Positions 35,567 to 46,068 are shown, numbered from the stretch's first letter. The stretch: 64,000 bases of DNA from Acidobacteriota bacterium (GCA_019351975.1 JABBOG010000008.1:1-64000), one strand, 5' to 3'. Made by a program: numbers and translations. Notes: a model not told the origin generated them from the letters alone.

Positions 35567-37021
35567 TTGCAAGCGCTGTCATTTGAGGGCGCGGAGATGG
35601 AAGGACGGGGCAGTTTGATCTGGAAGCGAGCGATACATGGGCGGATTTGGCTGGTGCTGGGGGTCGCTGCGGCTCTTTCCGCAGGCACGGTTGCACAGGA
35701 GGCTGCGTGGACGGTGAAGCCGCAGTGGGTGCAGGCGCATGAGGACTTTTTGGCCAGCGACGTGATGCATGGGCGCGGGAGTGCGACGCGCGATGAGGCA
35801 ATTGCTGCGACGTACGTGGCGAGCGAGTTTCTTGGATATGGGCTGAAGCCTGCGCCGGGGATGACGGGGTACATCCAGAGCGCGGAGGTGGTGGCACCGG
35901 AGCTGGATGGGCATGGCACGCTGAGCGCGGGGGATGTTCGTCTGGAGGAAGGGAAGGGGTTTCAGTTGTTGGTTTCGGTGGGTGCGAGCGTGAATGGGCC
36001 GCTGCTGCGGGTGAAGGCAAAGGACGCGAAGGACGCGGGCGATGTGCGCGGAGCGGTGGTGCTGATCAGCGATGTGCCTGCGGATGCGAATGCGATGAAG
36101 CTTGTCCGTGCCCTGTGGGGCTCCGGTGCCGCGGCGGTGGTGGTGCCGGCGGACAATGCGACGCGCGCGCGATATGCAATGCAGGGCGGCTTAACGCGTG
36201 TGTCGATGCGGCTGAAGGACGACACCAAGCAACGCCTGACGATAGTGACGATGGACGTCGCCGGGATGCATGAGCTGGCGAAGGTGAACGACGGTGCAGC
36301 GGTTATGCTGACGGTCCATGCGCTGCCGCAGGCGGTGGCGCGCGAGACGTACAACGCGATGGGATATCTGGAGGGATCGGACCCGGGCAGTGGGACGATT
36401 TTGTTGACGGCGCATCTGGATCATCTGGGGATTGGAACGCCGGTGAACGGCGATGCGATTTATAACGGGGCCAACGATGATGCTGCGGGAACGACAGCGG
36501 TGCTGGAGCTGGCGCATGCGCTGGCGGCGGGGCCGAAGCTGCGGCGCAATGTGCTGTTTGTCTGCTACGGCAGCGAGGAGGCTGGCGAGCTTGGATCGAC
36601 GTACTTTGGCGAGCATCCGCCGGTGCCGCTGAAGAGCCTGGTGGCGAATCTGGAGTTTGAGATGATCGGAGCGCAGGACCCGAAGATGCCGAAGGGTGTG
36701 CTGCTGCTGACGGGGTGGGACAGGAGCAACCTGGGGCCAACGCTGAAGGCGCACGGTGCGCTGCTCGGGCCTGATCCTTATCCTGAGGAACACTTCTTTG
36801 AGCGGTCGGATAACTACGCGCTGGCGCTGCAGGGTGTGGTTGCGCATACGGCGGCGGGATGGGGAACGGTGCCGACGTATCACCAGCCGGATGACGACCT
36901 GGCGCATGTGGATGTACCGTTTATGACGGCGGCGATCCAGAGCCTTGTGGCGCCGGTGCGGTGGTTGGCGGACAGTGATTTCAGGCCGGAGTGGAATCCG
37001 GGTGGAAAGCCGTCGCGGTAG
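35567..37021 (+). CDS. M28-family metallopeptidase
   Basis: LTAHLDHLGIG, GANDDAAGTTAVLELA, SEEAGELGSTYF, zinc-site residues present. Confidence 0.92.
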   Translation: MQALSFEGAEMEGRGSLIWKRAIHGRIWLVLGVAAALSAGTVAQEAAWTVKPQWVQAHEDFLASDVMHGRGSATRDEAIAATYVASEFLGYGLKPAPGMTGYIQSAEVVAPELDGHGTLSAGDVRLEEGKGFQLLVSVGASVNGPLLRVKAKDAKDAGDVRGAVVLISDVPADANAMKLVRALWGSGAAAVVVPADNATRARYAMQGGLTRVSMRLKDDTKQRLTIVTMDVAGMHELAKVNDGAAVMLTVHALPQAVARETYNAMGYLEGSDPGSGTILLTAHLDHLGIGTPVNGDAIYNGANDDAAGTTAVLELAHALAAGPKLRRNVLFVCYGSEEAGELGSTYFGEHPPVPLKSLVANLEFEMIGAQDPKMPKGVLLLTGWDRSNLGPTLKAHGALLGPDPYPEEHFFERSDNYALALQGVVAHTAAGWGTVPTYHQPDDDLAHVDVPFMTAAIQSLVAPVRWLADSDFRPEWNPGGKPSR

Positions 37022-37058
37022 GCTGGTTAGCGGGACGAGGAAGAAAGAGGAGTGTGTG

Positions 37059-38450
37059 ATGAGCGAAGCAGCGGTTGGGTATGCGCGGGAGCAGGGAGCG
37101 CGGTTTGTCGAGGAGCTGAAGGAGTTGCTGCGGATACCGTCGGTGTCGACGGCACCGGAGCATGTGGGCGATGTGCGGCGGGCGGCGGAGTTTGTAGCGG
37201 ATGGGCTGCGGGGGGCGGGGCTGGAAAATGTTCGGCTGATTGAGACGTCGACGGCGGTGCGGAAGGGACATCCGCTGGTGTATGGGGAGTGGTTGCATGC
37301 GGCGGGAAAGCCGACGGTGTTGCTGTATGGGCACTACGATGTGCAGCCGGCGGAGCCGCTGGAGGAGTGGAAGTCGCCGCCGTTCGAGCCGGAGGAGCGC
37401 GATGGCAATATCTATGCGCGTGGGGCGGTGGATGACAAAGGGCAGATGTGGATGCATGTGAAGGCGCTGGAGTCGTTGCTGAAGACGGACGGGACGCTGC
37501 CGGTGAATGTGCGCGTGATCGTGGAAGGCGAAGAAGAGGTTGGCGGCGAGGGCATTGCGGCGTTTGTGCGCGAGCACGGCGACACGTTGAAGGCTGACGT
37601 TGCGCTGGTGAGCGATACGGAGATGTTTGCGCCGGACCTGCCGACGCTGTGTGTGGGGCTGCGCGGCATGATCTACACGGAGTTGGAGGCGAAAGGAGCG
37701 GCGACGGACCTGCACTCGGGGATGTATGGCGGCGCTGCGCCGAACCCGTTTGTGGCGCTGGCGCAGATGATTGCGCAGATCAAGCGCGAGGATGGACACA
37801 TTGCGATTCCTGGGTTTTATGACGGGATTGAAGATCCGACGAAGGCCGAGTTGGATGCGTGGAGGTCTTTGCCGTTCGATGAAGAAGAGTATCGCAGGCA
37901 TGAGGTGGGATCGACGGAGCTGACCGGGGAGACGATGTTCAGCGTGCTGGAGCGAACGTGGTCGCGGCCAACGATGGATGTGCACGGGATGCCGGGCGGG
38001 TTTATCGGCGCGGGAGCGAAGACGGTCATTCCGGCGAAGGCGACGGCGAAGATCAGCTTCAGGCTGGTGCCGGGGATGAAGCCGGAGGAGACGTTCGCGA
38101 AGTATGCGGAGTTTGTGGAGGAGATCTGCCCGCGGGGGATTCAGGTGAAGACGACGCTGATCCACTCGGGCGAGCCGATTGTGGTGAGCACGGACAATGC
38201 GTATGTGCGTGCGGCGACGGATGCGATGGCGAAGGTCTTCGGCAAGGAGACGGTGTTTGTGCGTGGCGGCGGGTCGATCCCGATTGTGGGCGATTTTGTG
38301 CGCCAGCTAGGCACGCCGACTGTGCTGATGGGATTTGGCCTGCCGGATGATAACCTTCATGCGCCGAACGAGAAGTTCCATCTGGCGAACTTTCATCGCG
38401 GGATTGAGTCGATTGTGCGGTTTCTGGACGGTGTTGGCGCGGTGAATTGA
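37059..38450 (+). CDS. M20-family dipeptidase/peptidase
   Basis: LLYGHYDVQPAEPLEEWKSPPFEP, RGAVDDKGQMWMHVKA, VEGEEEVGGEG. Confidence 0.95.
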   Translation: MSEAAVGYAREQGARFVEELKELLRIPSVSTAPEHVGDVRRAAEFVADGLRGAGLENVRLIETSTAVRKGHPLVYGEWLHAAGKPTVLLYGHYDVQPAEPLEEWKSPPFEPEERDGNIYARGAVDDKGQMWMHVKALESLLKTDGTLPVNVRVIVEGEEEVGGEGIAAFVREHGDTLKADVALVSDTEMFAPDLPTLCVGLRGMIYTELEAKGAATDLHSGMYGGAAPNPFVALAQMIAQIKREDGHIAIPGFYDGIEDPTKAELDAWRSLPFDEEEYRRHEVGSTELTGETMFSVLERTWSRPTMDVHGMPGGFIGAGAKTVIPAKATAKISFRLVPGMKPEETFAKYAEFVEEICPRGIQVKTTLIHSGEPIVVSTDNAYVRAATDAMAKVFGKETVFVRGGGSIPIVGDFVRQLGTPTVLMGFGLPDDNLHAPNEKFHLANFHRGIESIVRFLDGVGAVN

Positions 38451-39118
38451 TGGCGCAGACGACGCTGCCGGTGCATGGGTTTGTGCTCGCAGGCGGACAG
38501 AGCACGCGCATGGGGGAAGATAAGGCGCTGCTTCGGTTTTGCGGCAAGCCAATGGTGGAGATTGCCGTCGCGACGCTGCGGTCGTTCTGCGCGGAGGTGG
38601 GCATCGCGGCGAATCGGGATGACCTGGGCGGGTACGCGGAGGTGCTGCACGAGCCACGGAGTGGGGTTGGTCCGGCGGCCGGTGTTGAAGCGGGGTTACT
38701 TGCGGCGAGACATTCGTGGGCGATGTTTATGCCGGTCGATGTTCCGCTGATGCCGCCGGAGGTGCTTCGGGCGTGGGCGCGGAGCATTGTGCGTGGCGAA
38801 GATAGTGGGGGTGTGTGCGCGAGTTATTTGACACTGGAAGACCAGCCGCAGCCTGCATTTTGCTTGCTGCGGCGAGAGTGTATTGCAGGCTGGAGCGCGG
38901 CGCTGGAGGGTGGGGAACGGCGGCTACTGCGGCTGCTGCGCGGGTTGCGTGTGATGGGATTTGAAGCGGCGCACGAAGTGGATATCGAAGAGCTTGCCGG
39001 AGTGCTGGGGCGCGGGCGATCCGAGGCGCGTGCGTGGTGCAGCAATGTAAATACACCGGAAGAATTTGCGCGGGCTGAGGCTGCGTATGCAGGGAATTCA
39101 GGCGAGCATGCATCATAG
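38447..39118 (+). CDS. mobA: molybdenum cofactor guanylyltransferase
   Basis: VLAGGQSTRMGEDKALLRFCGKPM, FMPVDVPLM, NVNTPEEFARA. Confidence 0.9.
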   Translation: MMAQTTLPVHGFVLAGGQSTRMGEDKALLRFCGKPMVEIAVATLRSFCAEVGIAANRDDLGGYAEVLHEPRSGVGPAAGVEAGLLAARHSWAMFMPVDVPLMPPEVLRAWARSIVRGEDSGGVCASYLTLEDQPQPAFCLLRRECIAGWSAALEGGERRLLRLLRGLRVMGFEAAHEVDIEELAGVLGRGRSEARAWCSNVNTPEEFARAEAAYAGNSGEHAS

Positions 39119-39129
39119 ATGGTACCGGT

Positions 39130-40131
39130 ATGAGTGATTTCAAAGAGAATACGGATGAGACGCGTGAGCAGCAGGAGCACGAACAGGAGCTCGATCAGGA
39201 GCAGACGGAGGCGATAGAGAAGCCGCTGATCGACGATGTCTCGGAGGATATTGCTCCAGTGGTTCAGGAGTTCATCGCGGAGGCGACGGAGTCCAACGAG
39301 GCTGAGGGCGAGGCGGCCCTACAAGAGTCAGCCTTTCAGGCCGATGCCGGTTTCGCCGGTGCGGCGTTCGCGAGCGAGAATGCTGCGCCGTATATTGCGT
39401 TCGAGAATGTGTCGAAGTCGTTTGGCGATTTTGTGGTGCTTGAGAACGTAAGCTTTTTTGTGAATACGGGTGAGACGTTGTGCATTCTGGGGCGCAGCGG
39501 TGTCGGTAAATCTGTGTCGCTGCAGTTATTGATGGGGTTTTTAAAGCCGGATAGCGGAACGGTGCTGGTGGCGGGGCAAAACATTGCGGGGATGAGCGAG
39601 CGGGAGATGCAGGAGGTGCGCCATAAGGTCACCATGGTGTTCCAAAACGGCGCGCTCTTTGATTCGATTACGGTGGGCGAGAACGTGGCGTTTCCGTTGC
39701 GTGAGCGCGGCGATATGGAGGAAGACCAGATTCTGCAGGTGGTGAGGGGGCTGCTGGAGATGGTGGGCGTCAGCGGTATGGAAGACATGCTGCCGTCGGA
39801 TTTATCGACGGGAATGAAGCGGTCGGTTGCGATTGCGCGGGCGCTGGCGGCGCAGCCGGCGGCAATTTTGTATGACGAGCCGACGACGATGGTTGATCCG
39901 CTGATGGCGCATCTGCTGGGCGATCTGATCCAGCGGCTGAAGATGCAGATTCATCTGACGAGCATTGTTGTGACGCACGACATGCGCTTTGCCGAGAAGC
40001 TCGCTGACCGGCTGATGTTCCTTCATGAAGGAACGGTTCGGTTCTTCGGGACAACGGAGGAGATGCGCCGCAGCACCGATCCGGTACTGCGGGAGTTCTT
40101 TTCGATGGATGAACTTGTGCTGCCTGTTTGA
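39130..40131 (+). CDS. ABC transporter ATP-binding protein, MlaF-like, with acidic N-terminal extension
   Basis: LGRSGVGKSVSLQLLMGFLKPDSG, VFQNGALFDSITVGENVAFPL, LSTGMKRSVAIARALA, YDEPTTMVDP. Confidence 0.85.
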   Translation: MSDFKENTDETREQQEHEQELDQEQTEAIEKPLIDDVSEDIAPVVQEFIAEATESNEAEGEAALQESAFQADAGFAGAAFASENAAPYIAFENVSKSFGDFVVLENVSFFVNTGETLCILGRSGVGKSVSLQLLMGFLKPDSGTVLVAGQNIAGMSEREMQEVRHKVTMVFQNGALFDSITVGENVAFPLRERGDMEEDQILQVVRGLLEMVGVSGMEDMLPSDLSTGMKRSVAIARALAAQPAAILYDEPTTMVDPLMAHLLGDLIQRLKMQIHLTSIVVTHDMRFAEKLADRLMFLHEGTVRFFGTTEEMRRSTDPVLREFFSMDELVLPV

Positions 40132-40296
40132 TGGAGGGGTGCTGTATCAGAGCGGGTAGATGTTTGTGGACGCGGGCTGTATCGTAACGCAGCAAAGCGA
40201 ACAAAAAGCATCAAAACTTTTTGTAGGGGTAAAATAGAGATACACCGTTCAGTACGACCATGGCCGAATCTTATTCCGGAACCAAAACCTGAGACT

Positions 40297-41802
40297 ATGG
40301 CGACGTTTGATTATTTGAAACAATCGACTTTATCGGGCCAGCGGCGTCATCACGAGAGGATGGCGGGAAGCAGTCGATTGTTTTCGCGTCCGTCGGTGGC
40401 GATCTCGATATGGGCCGGGATGGACTTCGTGAGTGCGCTGCTGGCGGGGTTTATTGCGGTGCGAATACGTCTTACGCCTGTGCCACAGGCGGCGGCGGAT
40501 CCTCTTTTGAGGCATCTGGAGGCCGCGGCACCGCTGACGTCGATGATCTACCTGGTGGTGTTCAGCATTTATGTGGTGATTTTCGCGCGGATCTATGGAC
40601 TGTACCGTTCGCAGGATGTTCGCAGTGGTTTGAATGAGCAACGGCTGACGATTCAGACGACACTGACGGCGGGTCTGATGCTGTGCGGAACGTTGTATGT
40701 GATGAAGGAGTACGCGGTTTCGCGCATCATGGTGGCGCTCACAATCGTCATCACGCTGCTGTTTCTGATGGTGCGCCGGGCGATTGAGCGAAAGATGATG
40801 CAACGGCGATTCCTGCAGGGCAGAGAGACGCGCAATGTGCTGATCGTTGGCAATGGGAGGGTGGCCCACGCGCTACGCAATCATCTACAGGCGCTGCCGC
40901 ACATGGGCTTTCGGTTCATGGGCTTTGTCTCGCTCGATAATCATTCGGAGAGCGTGGCGGATCCGCAGGTAATCGGCGACATTAGGAACTGTGTTGCGTT
41001 GGCGAGATCTCTGTTTGTGGATGAGATCTATTTTTCGACGCCTGCAGACAAGAAGACGGTGATAGGCGTTGTGGAAGAGGCGCGCGACTTCGGCATCGAT
41101 GTTCGCGTTGTTCCGGATCTCTACGATGGTCTGGCGTGGAATGCGCCAGTCGAGTTTATCGGGCAATTTCCGACGATACCGCTGCATCAGCGAGACTTCC
41201 CGCGAGGTGCGTTCCTCATTAAGCGGGTGCTCGATGTGATTCTCTCGATGCTGGCGCTGATTGTTACAGCGCCGATCATGATGGTGATCGCATTCATGGT
41301 TCGGATGGACTCTCCCGGGCCTATTTTTTACCGTGCATCGCGTATCGGGCGGAAGGGCAGAACATTTACCTGCTACAAGTTTCGTACGATGGTGGCGAAC
41401 GCTGACAAGCTGCAGGACAATTTGGCGCACAAGAATGAGCGCGACGGAATCCTCTTCAAGATTACCGATGACCCGCGCATCACGCGGGTGGGTCGAAGAC
41501 TGCGGAAGTATTCGCTGGATGAGCTGCCGCAGTTTTATAACGTTCTGACAGGAGATATGAGCCTTGTGGGACCGCGGCCGCCGCTGGCGTCTGAGGTAGA
41601 GAAGTATGATCTGGCGCATTTGCGGAGGCTTGATGTGCTGCCGGGAATTACGGGGTTGTGGCAGGTGGAAGCGCGACAGGATCCTTCGTTCGACAGCTAC
41701 ATTTCGTTAGATACGGCGTACGTCGAGAACTGGAACCTGATGCTGGATATTCGTATTCTGGCGCGGACTGTGGGTGTGGTTCTGGGCGGAACGGGTTCCT
41801 AG
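40297..41802 (+). CDS. exopolysaccharide sugar-1-phosphate transferase (polyprenyl-phosphate hexose-1-P transferase)
   Basis: Multiple TM segments, CoA-binding-like middle domain, RVLDVILSMLALIVTAPIMM, YKFRTMVANAD, YSLDELPQFYNVLTGDMSLVGPRPPL. Confidence 0.93.
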   Translation: MATFDYLKQSTLSGQRRHHERMAGSSRLFSRPSVAISIWAGMDFVSALLAGFIAVRIRLTPVPQAAADPLLRHLEAAAPLTSMIYLVVFSIYVVIFARIYGLYRSQDVRSGLNEQRLTIQTTLTAGLMLCGTLYVMKEYAVSRIMVALTIVITLLFLMVRRAIERKMMQRRFLQGRETRNVLIVGNGRVAHALRNHLQALPHMGFRFMGFVSLDNHSESVADPQVIGDIRNCVALARSLFVDEIYFSTPADKKTVIGVVEEARDFGIDVRVVPDLYDGLAWNAPVEFIGQFPTIPLHQRDFPRGAFLIKRVLDVILSMLALIVTAPIMMVIAFMVRMDSPGPIFYRASRIGRKGRTFTCYKFRTMVANADKLQDNLAHKNERDGILFKITDDPRITRVGRRLRKYSLDELPQFYNVLTGDMSLVGPRPPLASEVEKYDLAHLRRLDVLPGITGLWQVEARQDPSFDSYISLDTAYVENWNLMLDIRILARTVGVVLGGTGS

Positions 41803-41868
41803 TGCCTGGGTCGAAAATTGGCGCGGCTCGAGCAAGTCTGGAGTGCGGCATCACGATAGACTAGATAT

Positions 41869-43569
41869 GTGCGGATAGCGTTAGCGCAGATCAATCCAAC
41901 CGTAGGAGACTTCGCGGGCAACCTGCGAAAGATCACGGAGTTCGTCGAACGAGCAGCGCTACAGGGCGCCGCTCTGGTGATGTTTCCAGAGCTTGCAACG
42001 TGTGGCTACCCGCCGGCAGACCTGCTTGAAAAAGGGTCTTTTGTGAAGCGCGCCGAGGAGACGCTGGCAGCTGTTGCGGCGTTGACGTGCGGCGAGAATC
42101 GGCCAGCGATCTTGTGCGGTTCTCCGATGCGATGCGAGGGCGTATCGGGCAAGCATGTGCGCAACGTCGCAGCGCTGATGGATGGCGGGACGGTCGAGTT
42201 TCTGCAGCAGAAGATGCTGCTTCCTTTCTATGACGTCTTTGATGAGCAGCGATACTTTGAACCAGCGGAGCACCAATCGCTGGCGCTGGTGAGGGGTATT
42301 CCTGTCGCCATCACGGTGTGCGAGGACGCGTGGAATGACAAGATGTTCTGGCCGCGGCAGATGTATCCGATCGACCCGGTAGAGGAGTTGATGCGGCAGT
42401 GGGGAACGCTTCCGCAGCCGCTGGGCGTGCATCGGTTGATTCTGAATCTTTCGTCATCGCCGTTCTGGCATGGAAAGCAGGAGGTGCGACGGCGGATGAT
42501 TGGGGCGCTGGCGAGACGGCACCGCGCCACCGTTGTAATGGTGAATCAGGTTGGCGCGAACGATAGCCTCATCTTCGATGGAGCGTCCTTCGCTATGGGA
42601 GCGTCCGGCGATGTAATGGCGCAAGCGGCAAGCTTCAGGGAAGATCTCGTGGTCTTTGAGTCTGAAGCTACGCCGGTGCGCGATGCCGGCGGACCTGCGC
42701 AGTGGGATGACGCGCCGTCCGATGATGCGACGTCGTTGACGTGGCAGGCGTTGGTTCTGGGTACGCGGGACTATCTCCACAAATGCGGGTTCCAGAGAGC
42801 GATTGTTGGACTGAGTGGCGGGATCGATTCCGCACTGGTGGCCGCCATCGCAGTTGAGGCTCTGGGTGCAGAGAATGTGCAGGGTGTGGGAATGCCTAGC
42901 GAATTTTCCTCGGATGGATCAGTGACAGACGCGGAGCAGTTGGCGAAGAACCTCGGCATTGTGTTTTCGACGCTGCCAATCCGCTCGATTTATGCGCAGT
43001 TCACCGCGTCGCTCGCGCCGATGTTTGGGGAGAGCAGCTTTGGGCTTGCGGAGGAAAATTTACAGCCGAGAATCCGCGGCAGTCTGCTGATGGCGATCTC
43101 GAATAAAACTGGAGCGCTGGTGCTGACGACGGGAAACAAGAGCGAGATGGCTTGCGGCTATTGCACGCTGTATGGGGACATGGTCGGGGCGCTTGCGGTG
43201 ATCGGCGATGTGTACAAGACGGAGGTCTACGCGCTGAGCCGGTGGGCCAATCGCAATGGGGAGATTATTCCTGAAGCTACGCTGACGAAGGCGCCGTCTG
43301 CGGAGCTGCGGCCGGGCCAGAAGGACACGGACTCACTGCCGCCATATGAGGTGCTCGACCCCGTGCTGCGCGCCTATATTGAGGAGTACAGATCGGTGGA
43401 GGAGATAGAGGCGGAACAGCACGTGGAGGCGGGACTGGTGCGAAAGGTGATTCGGCTAGTAGAGTTGAGCGAGTACAAGCGCCAGCAGGCAGCGCCGGTG
43501 TTGAAGGTATCGAGGAAGTCGTTCGGGATGGGAAGACGGTTTCCTATCGCAGCCAAACGAGAGATTTAG
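41869..43569 (+). CDS. nadE: glutamine-dependent NAD+ synthetase
   Basis: GTG start; nitrilase domain RIALAQINPTVGDFAGN, VMFPELATCGYPPADL; SGGIDSALVAAIA and TTGNKSEMACGYCTLYGD. Confidence 0.96.
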   Translation: MRIALAQINPTVGDFAGNLRKITEFVERAALQGAALVMFPELATCGYPPADLLEKGSFVKRAEETLAAVAALTCGENRPAILCGSPMRCEGVSGKHVRNVAALMDGGTVEFLQQKMLLPFYDVFDEQRYFEPAEHQSLALVRGIPVAITVCEDAWNDKMFWPRQMYPIDPVEELMRQWGTLPQPLGVHRLILNLSSSPFWHGKQEVRRRMIGALARRHRATVVMVNQVGANDSLIFDGASFAMGASGDVMAQAASFREDLVVFESEATPVRDAGGPAQWDDAPSDDATSLTWQALVLGTRDYLHKCGFQRAIVGLSGGIDSALVAAIAVEALGAENVQGVGMPSEFSSDGSVTDAEQLAKNLGIVFSTLPIRSIYAQFTASLAPMFGESSFGLAEENLQPRIRGSLLMAISNKTGALVLTTGNKSEMACGYCTLYGDMVGALAVIGDVYKTEVYALSRWANRNGEIIPEATLTKAPSAELRPGQKDTDSLPPYEVLDPVLRAYIEEYRSVEEIEAEQHVEAGLVRKVIRLVELSEYKRQQAAPVLKVSRKSFGMGRRFPIAAKREI

Positions 43570-43608
43570 GACACGCCGTGCAGTGAAAATTGATCGAGGA
43601 GAAGAATC

Positions 43609-44694
43609 GTGAAGATGGACCAGGTGTCGAAGCAAAAGGAGACTATGAAGAGACTGGCGTTGTCAGCGATGATCGCAGTCGTAACTGCGGGAGCTGTGTT
43701 TGCGCAGACACCGACGCAGACACCTGCGCCCACGGCATCCTCACCTACTGCGCCGACGGCTACGTCGGGGAGCAGGCAGACGTCTGAGCCGCAGGCACCG
43801 GCACCGCATGCGTTGCCGACGAGCCCGTTTCCCCCGGTCAACCTGAAGAACTTTACGGCAGATTATCCGACGACGGCGCTGGTCGATTCATTCTTGAAGG
43901 CGGAGTGGGGTTACGACGCAGACCGCATCTGGAGCGTTGCGGCGATCCAGAAGACACCTGCGCCGGGGGTTTCGCGCGTTGTGGTGTTTGTTGCCAACAA
44001 GTCGCAGCCGACAAAGGTTAGCGACGAGATTTTGTATATCACTCCCGACGGCAAGCACGCGATCGCCGGCGGTGTGGTGAGCTTTGGTGCCAACCCCTTC
44101 GCAGATGCGCGCAAGACGCTGCAGGCGCAGGCAAACGGGCCTACAGAAGGAGCTGCAAACAACGATCTTTTGCTGGTTGAATTCAGCGACCTTTTGAATC
44201 CGAAGGCACGCGAGGCGCAGGATGGGATCAACAATCTGGTGAAAGAGATCCCGCAGGCACGGCTGGTGTTTGAGAACCTTCCGGCCGAAGGCAGCCAGTA
44301 TGCGATGCTTGCGGCGACAGAGGGCGTATGCGTGCGCAAGGCGAAGGGTGACGCAGCTTTCTTCACCTTTATGAATTATGTATTCAGCAAGCAGCAGGGA
44401 CTGACGGCGGCGACGCTGGATCCTATGTTGAGCGCTGCGGCGACGGCTGCTGGAGCGGATCCGAAGTCGGTCACTGCGTGTGCGGCGACGCCAGCCGCAA
44501 AGGATGATGTGAAGGCATCGGTTGCTCTTGCGGCTTCGGTAGGCATCGAGCAGGCTCCGGAGTTGGTGATCAATGGCCGCATCATTCCGCCAGCGTCGGT
44601 GAAGTACGAAACGCTGAAGCAGATTGTTGCCTACCAGGCAAAGATGGACGGCGTGACCGTGCATGTGCAGCCGACTCTGACGACGATACAGTAG
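43609..44694 (+). CDS. secreted DsbA/thioredoxin_4-like protein lacking CxxC
   Basis: Signal peptide LALSAMIAVVTAGAVFAQ; NNDLLLVEFSDLLNPKAREAQDGINNLVKEIPQARLVFENLP; cis-Pro region QAPELVINGRIIPP. Confidence 0.75.
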   Translation: MKMDQVSKQKETMKRLALSAMIAVVTAGAVFAQTPTQTPAPTASSPTAPTATSGSRQTSEPQAPAPHALPTSPFPPVNLKNFTADYPTTALVDSFLKAEWGYDADRIWSVAAIQKTPAPGVSRVVVFVANKSQPTKVSDEILYITPDGKHAIAGGVVSFGANPFADARKTLQAQANGPTEGAANNDLLLVEFSDLLNPKAREAQDGINNLVKEIPQARLVFENLPAEGSQYAMLAATEGVCVRKAKGDAAFFTFMNYVFSKQQGLTAATLDPMLSAAATAAGADPKSVTACAATPAAKDDVKASVALAASVGIEQAPELVINGRIIPPASVKYETLKQIVAYQAKMDGVTVHVQPTLTTIQ

Positions 44695-44728
44695 GCGCAG
44701 TTTAGCGGCGCTGACAGGAGTTGCAATC

Positions 44729-45487
44729 GTGAAGTTAATTGTGGTGTCTCCGCATCGCGGAGACGCAGCGTTCGGCCTCGGGCTGACCATAGGGATATGG
44801 CTGCAGCAGGGGCATGCCGTGGAGGTAGTGAACTGCTTCACACGCAGCGAATTCGCACCGTACTCCGATGTGCAATCCCTTCATGCGAATGATCGCATGT
44901 CGTTCGCGACGGCGGTGCGCAAACGCGAGGATGAGTCGTGGCGTAAGCAGTATGGCGCTGCGAAGCTTCAACTGATGGACCTGAACCTGAAGGACGCGCC
45001 GGCGCGTCTGCACTGCGCGCGGGAGGAGGTGTTCGGACGGGCTCCTGATACCTCGGAAAAGGTGGTCTCCAAGATTCGCAGAGCCATTGCACTCGGCAAG
45101 GCCGATGCGCTGCTTCTTCCGATGGGACTGAGCGCCCATGTGGACCATGTAAGCGCGCGAGACGCTGCTTTGCTGGAGTTGCGCGATGGGATGCGGCTCG
45201 CATTTTACGAAGAGCTTCCATTCGCGTTGCAGGCCACGTCAGCGCAAACAGAGGCGATGGTGAACGAGCTCCAGCGAGTGCTTGGCGTGCAGCTGAGGGA
45301 GACTTTCGTCAGCGGATCGACGCCATTGACTGCCGAGGCTGCCGAACAACGCAGGCGGAAGATTGCGTTGTGCTACGACTCGCAGATCGACGAAGCTGGA
45401 ACGGCGGAGATCGCAGCGTTTGGCGGGACGCGAGGTGGACGTGAGCACTTCTGGGGCAACGCCGCGTGGAGCAATCTTCACGAATGA
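44729..45487 (+). CDS. PIG-L/LmbE-like deacetylase-fold protein
   Basis: GTG start; VKLIVVSPHRGDAAFGLGLTIGIWLQQGHAVEVVNCFT and SAHVDHVSARDAAL. Confidence 0.75.
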   Translation: MKLIVVSPHRGDAAFGLGLTIGIWLQQGHAVEVVNCFTRSEFAPYSDVQSLHANDRMSFATAVRKREDESWRKQYGAAKLQLMDLNLKDAPARLHCAREEVFGRAPDTSEKVVSKIRRAIALGKADALLLPMGLSAHVDHVSARDAALLELRDGMRLAFYEELPFALQATSAQTEAMVNELQRVLGVQLRETFVSGSTPLTAEAAEQRRRKIALCYDSQIDEAGTAEIAAFGGTRGGREHFWGNAAWSNLHE

Positions 45488-45534
45488 TTCCACGCAGCAG
45501 AACGCCTTTGCGAGATTGACTTACAGTTGAAAGA

Positions 45535-45861
45535 TCAGCCGGGATAGTAGCCGCGATGATAGCCACGCAGGTACGCATTGCGAAATGCATCGCGGTAGAC
45601 CGGGTAAGAACCCATCTGCGGGAAATACCCTGGCGTGACGCGGTAAGCGCGCATGGCACGTGGACGCGGCGGTAGACCATTCTGCGCATCGCGCACACCG
45701 TCCATGTGACCGGCTTCGAAGCCGTTGCGTTCGGCCTGCTGAACCAGCGGCGGGGCACCAGCAGCAGGCGGTGGAGGCGGCGGCGGATAGGAGCGCACAC
45801 AGCCCGCCGTTGTGAACAGCAAAGCAGAGAATAGTGTGAGCATCGGGATATAGCGTTTCAT
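45535..45861 (-). CDS. small Tyr/Pro-rich lipoprotein
   Basis: MKRYIPMLTLFSALLFTTAGCVRSYPPPPPPP lipobox; RDAFRNAYLRGYHRGYYPG C-terminus. Confidence 0.6.
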   Translation of the reverse strand: MKRYIPMLTLFSALLFTTAGCVRSYPPPPPPPAAGAPPLVQQAERNGFEAGHMDGVRDAQNGLPPRPRAMRAYRVTPGYFPQMGSYPVYRDAFRNAYLRGYHRGYYPG

Positions 45862-46068
45862 GAAAATCTCCTTGCCGTCATCGGCACTCTCACTTGAACG
45901 CGCTGTGGCGTACAAAGTTGCTGAGAATTTTAGGGCACTCTCAACGAATGTCGCTGCTGCGCGTGCGGATGCGGTGTCCCAATCAAGGACACTGCGACGA
46001 TCCTCTCAGGATGCCGATAATACCCTCAAATGGCGCGATGAAATCGAAGCCGAAAAGGGGAGTTGAGG

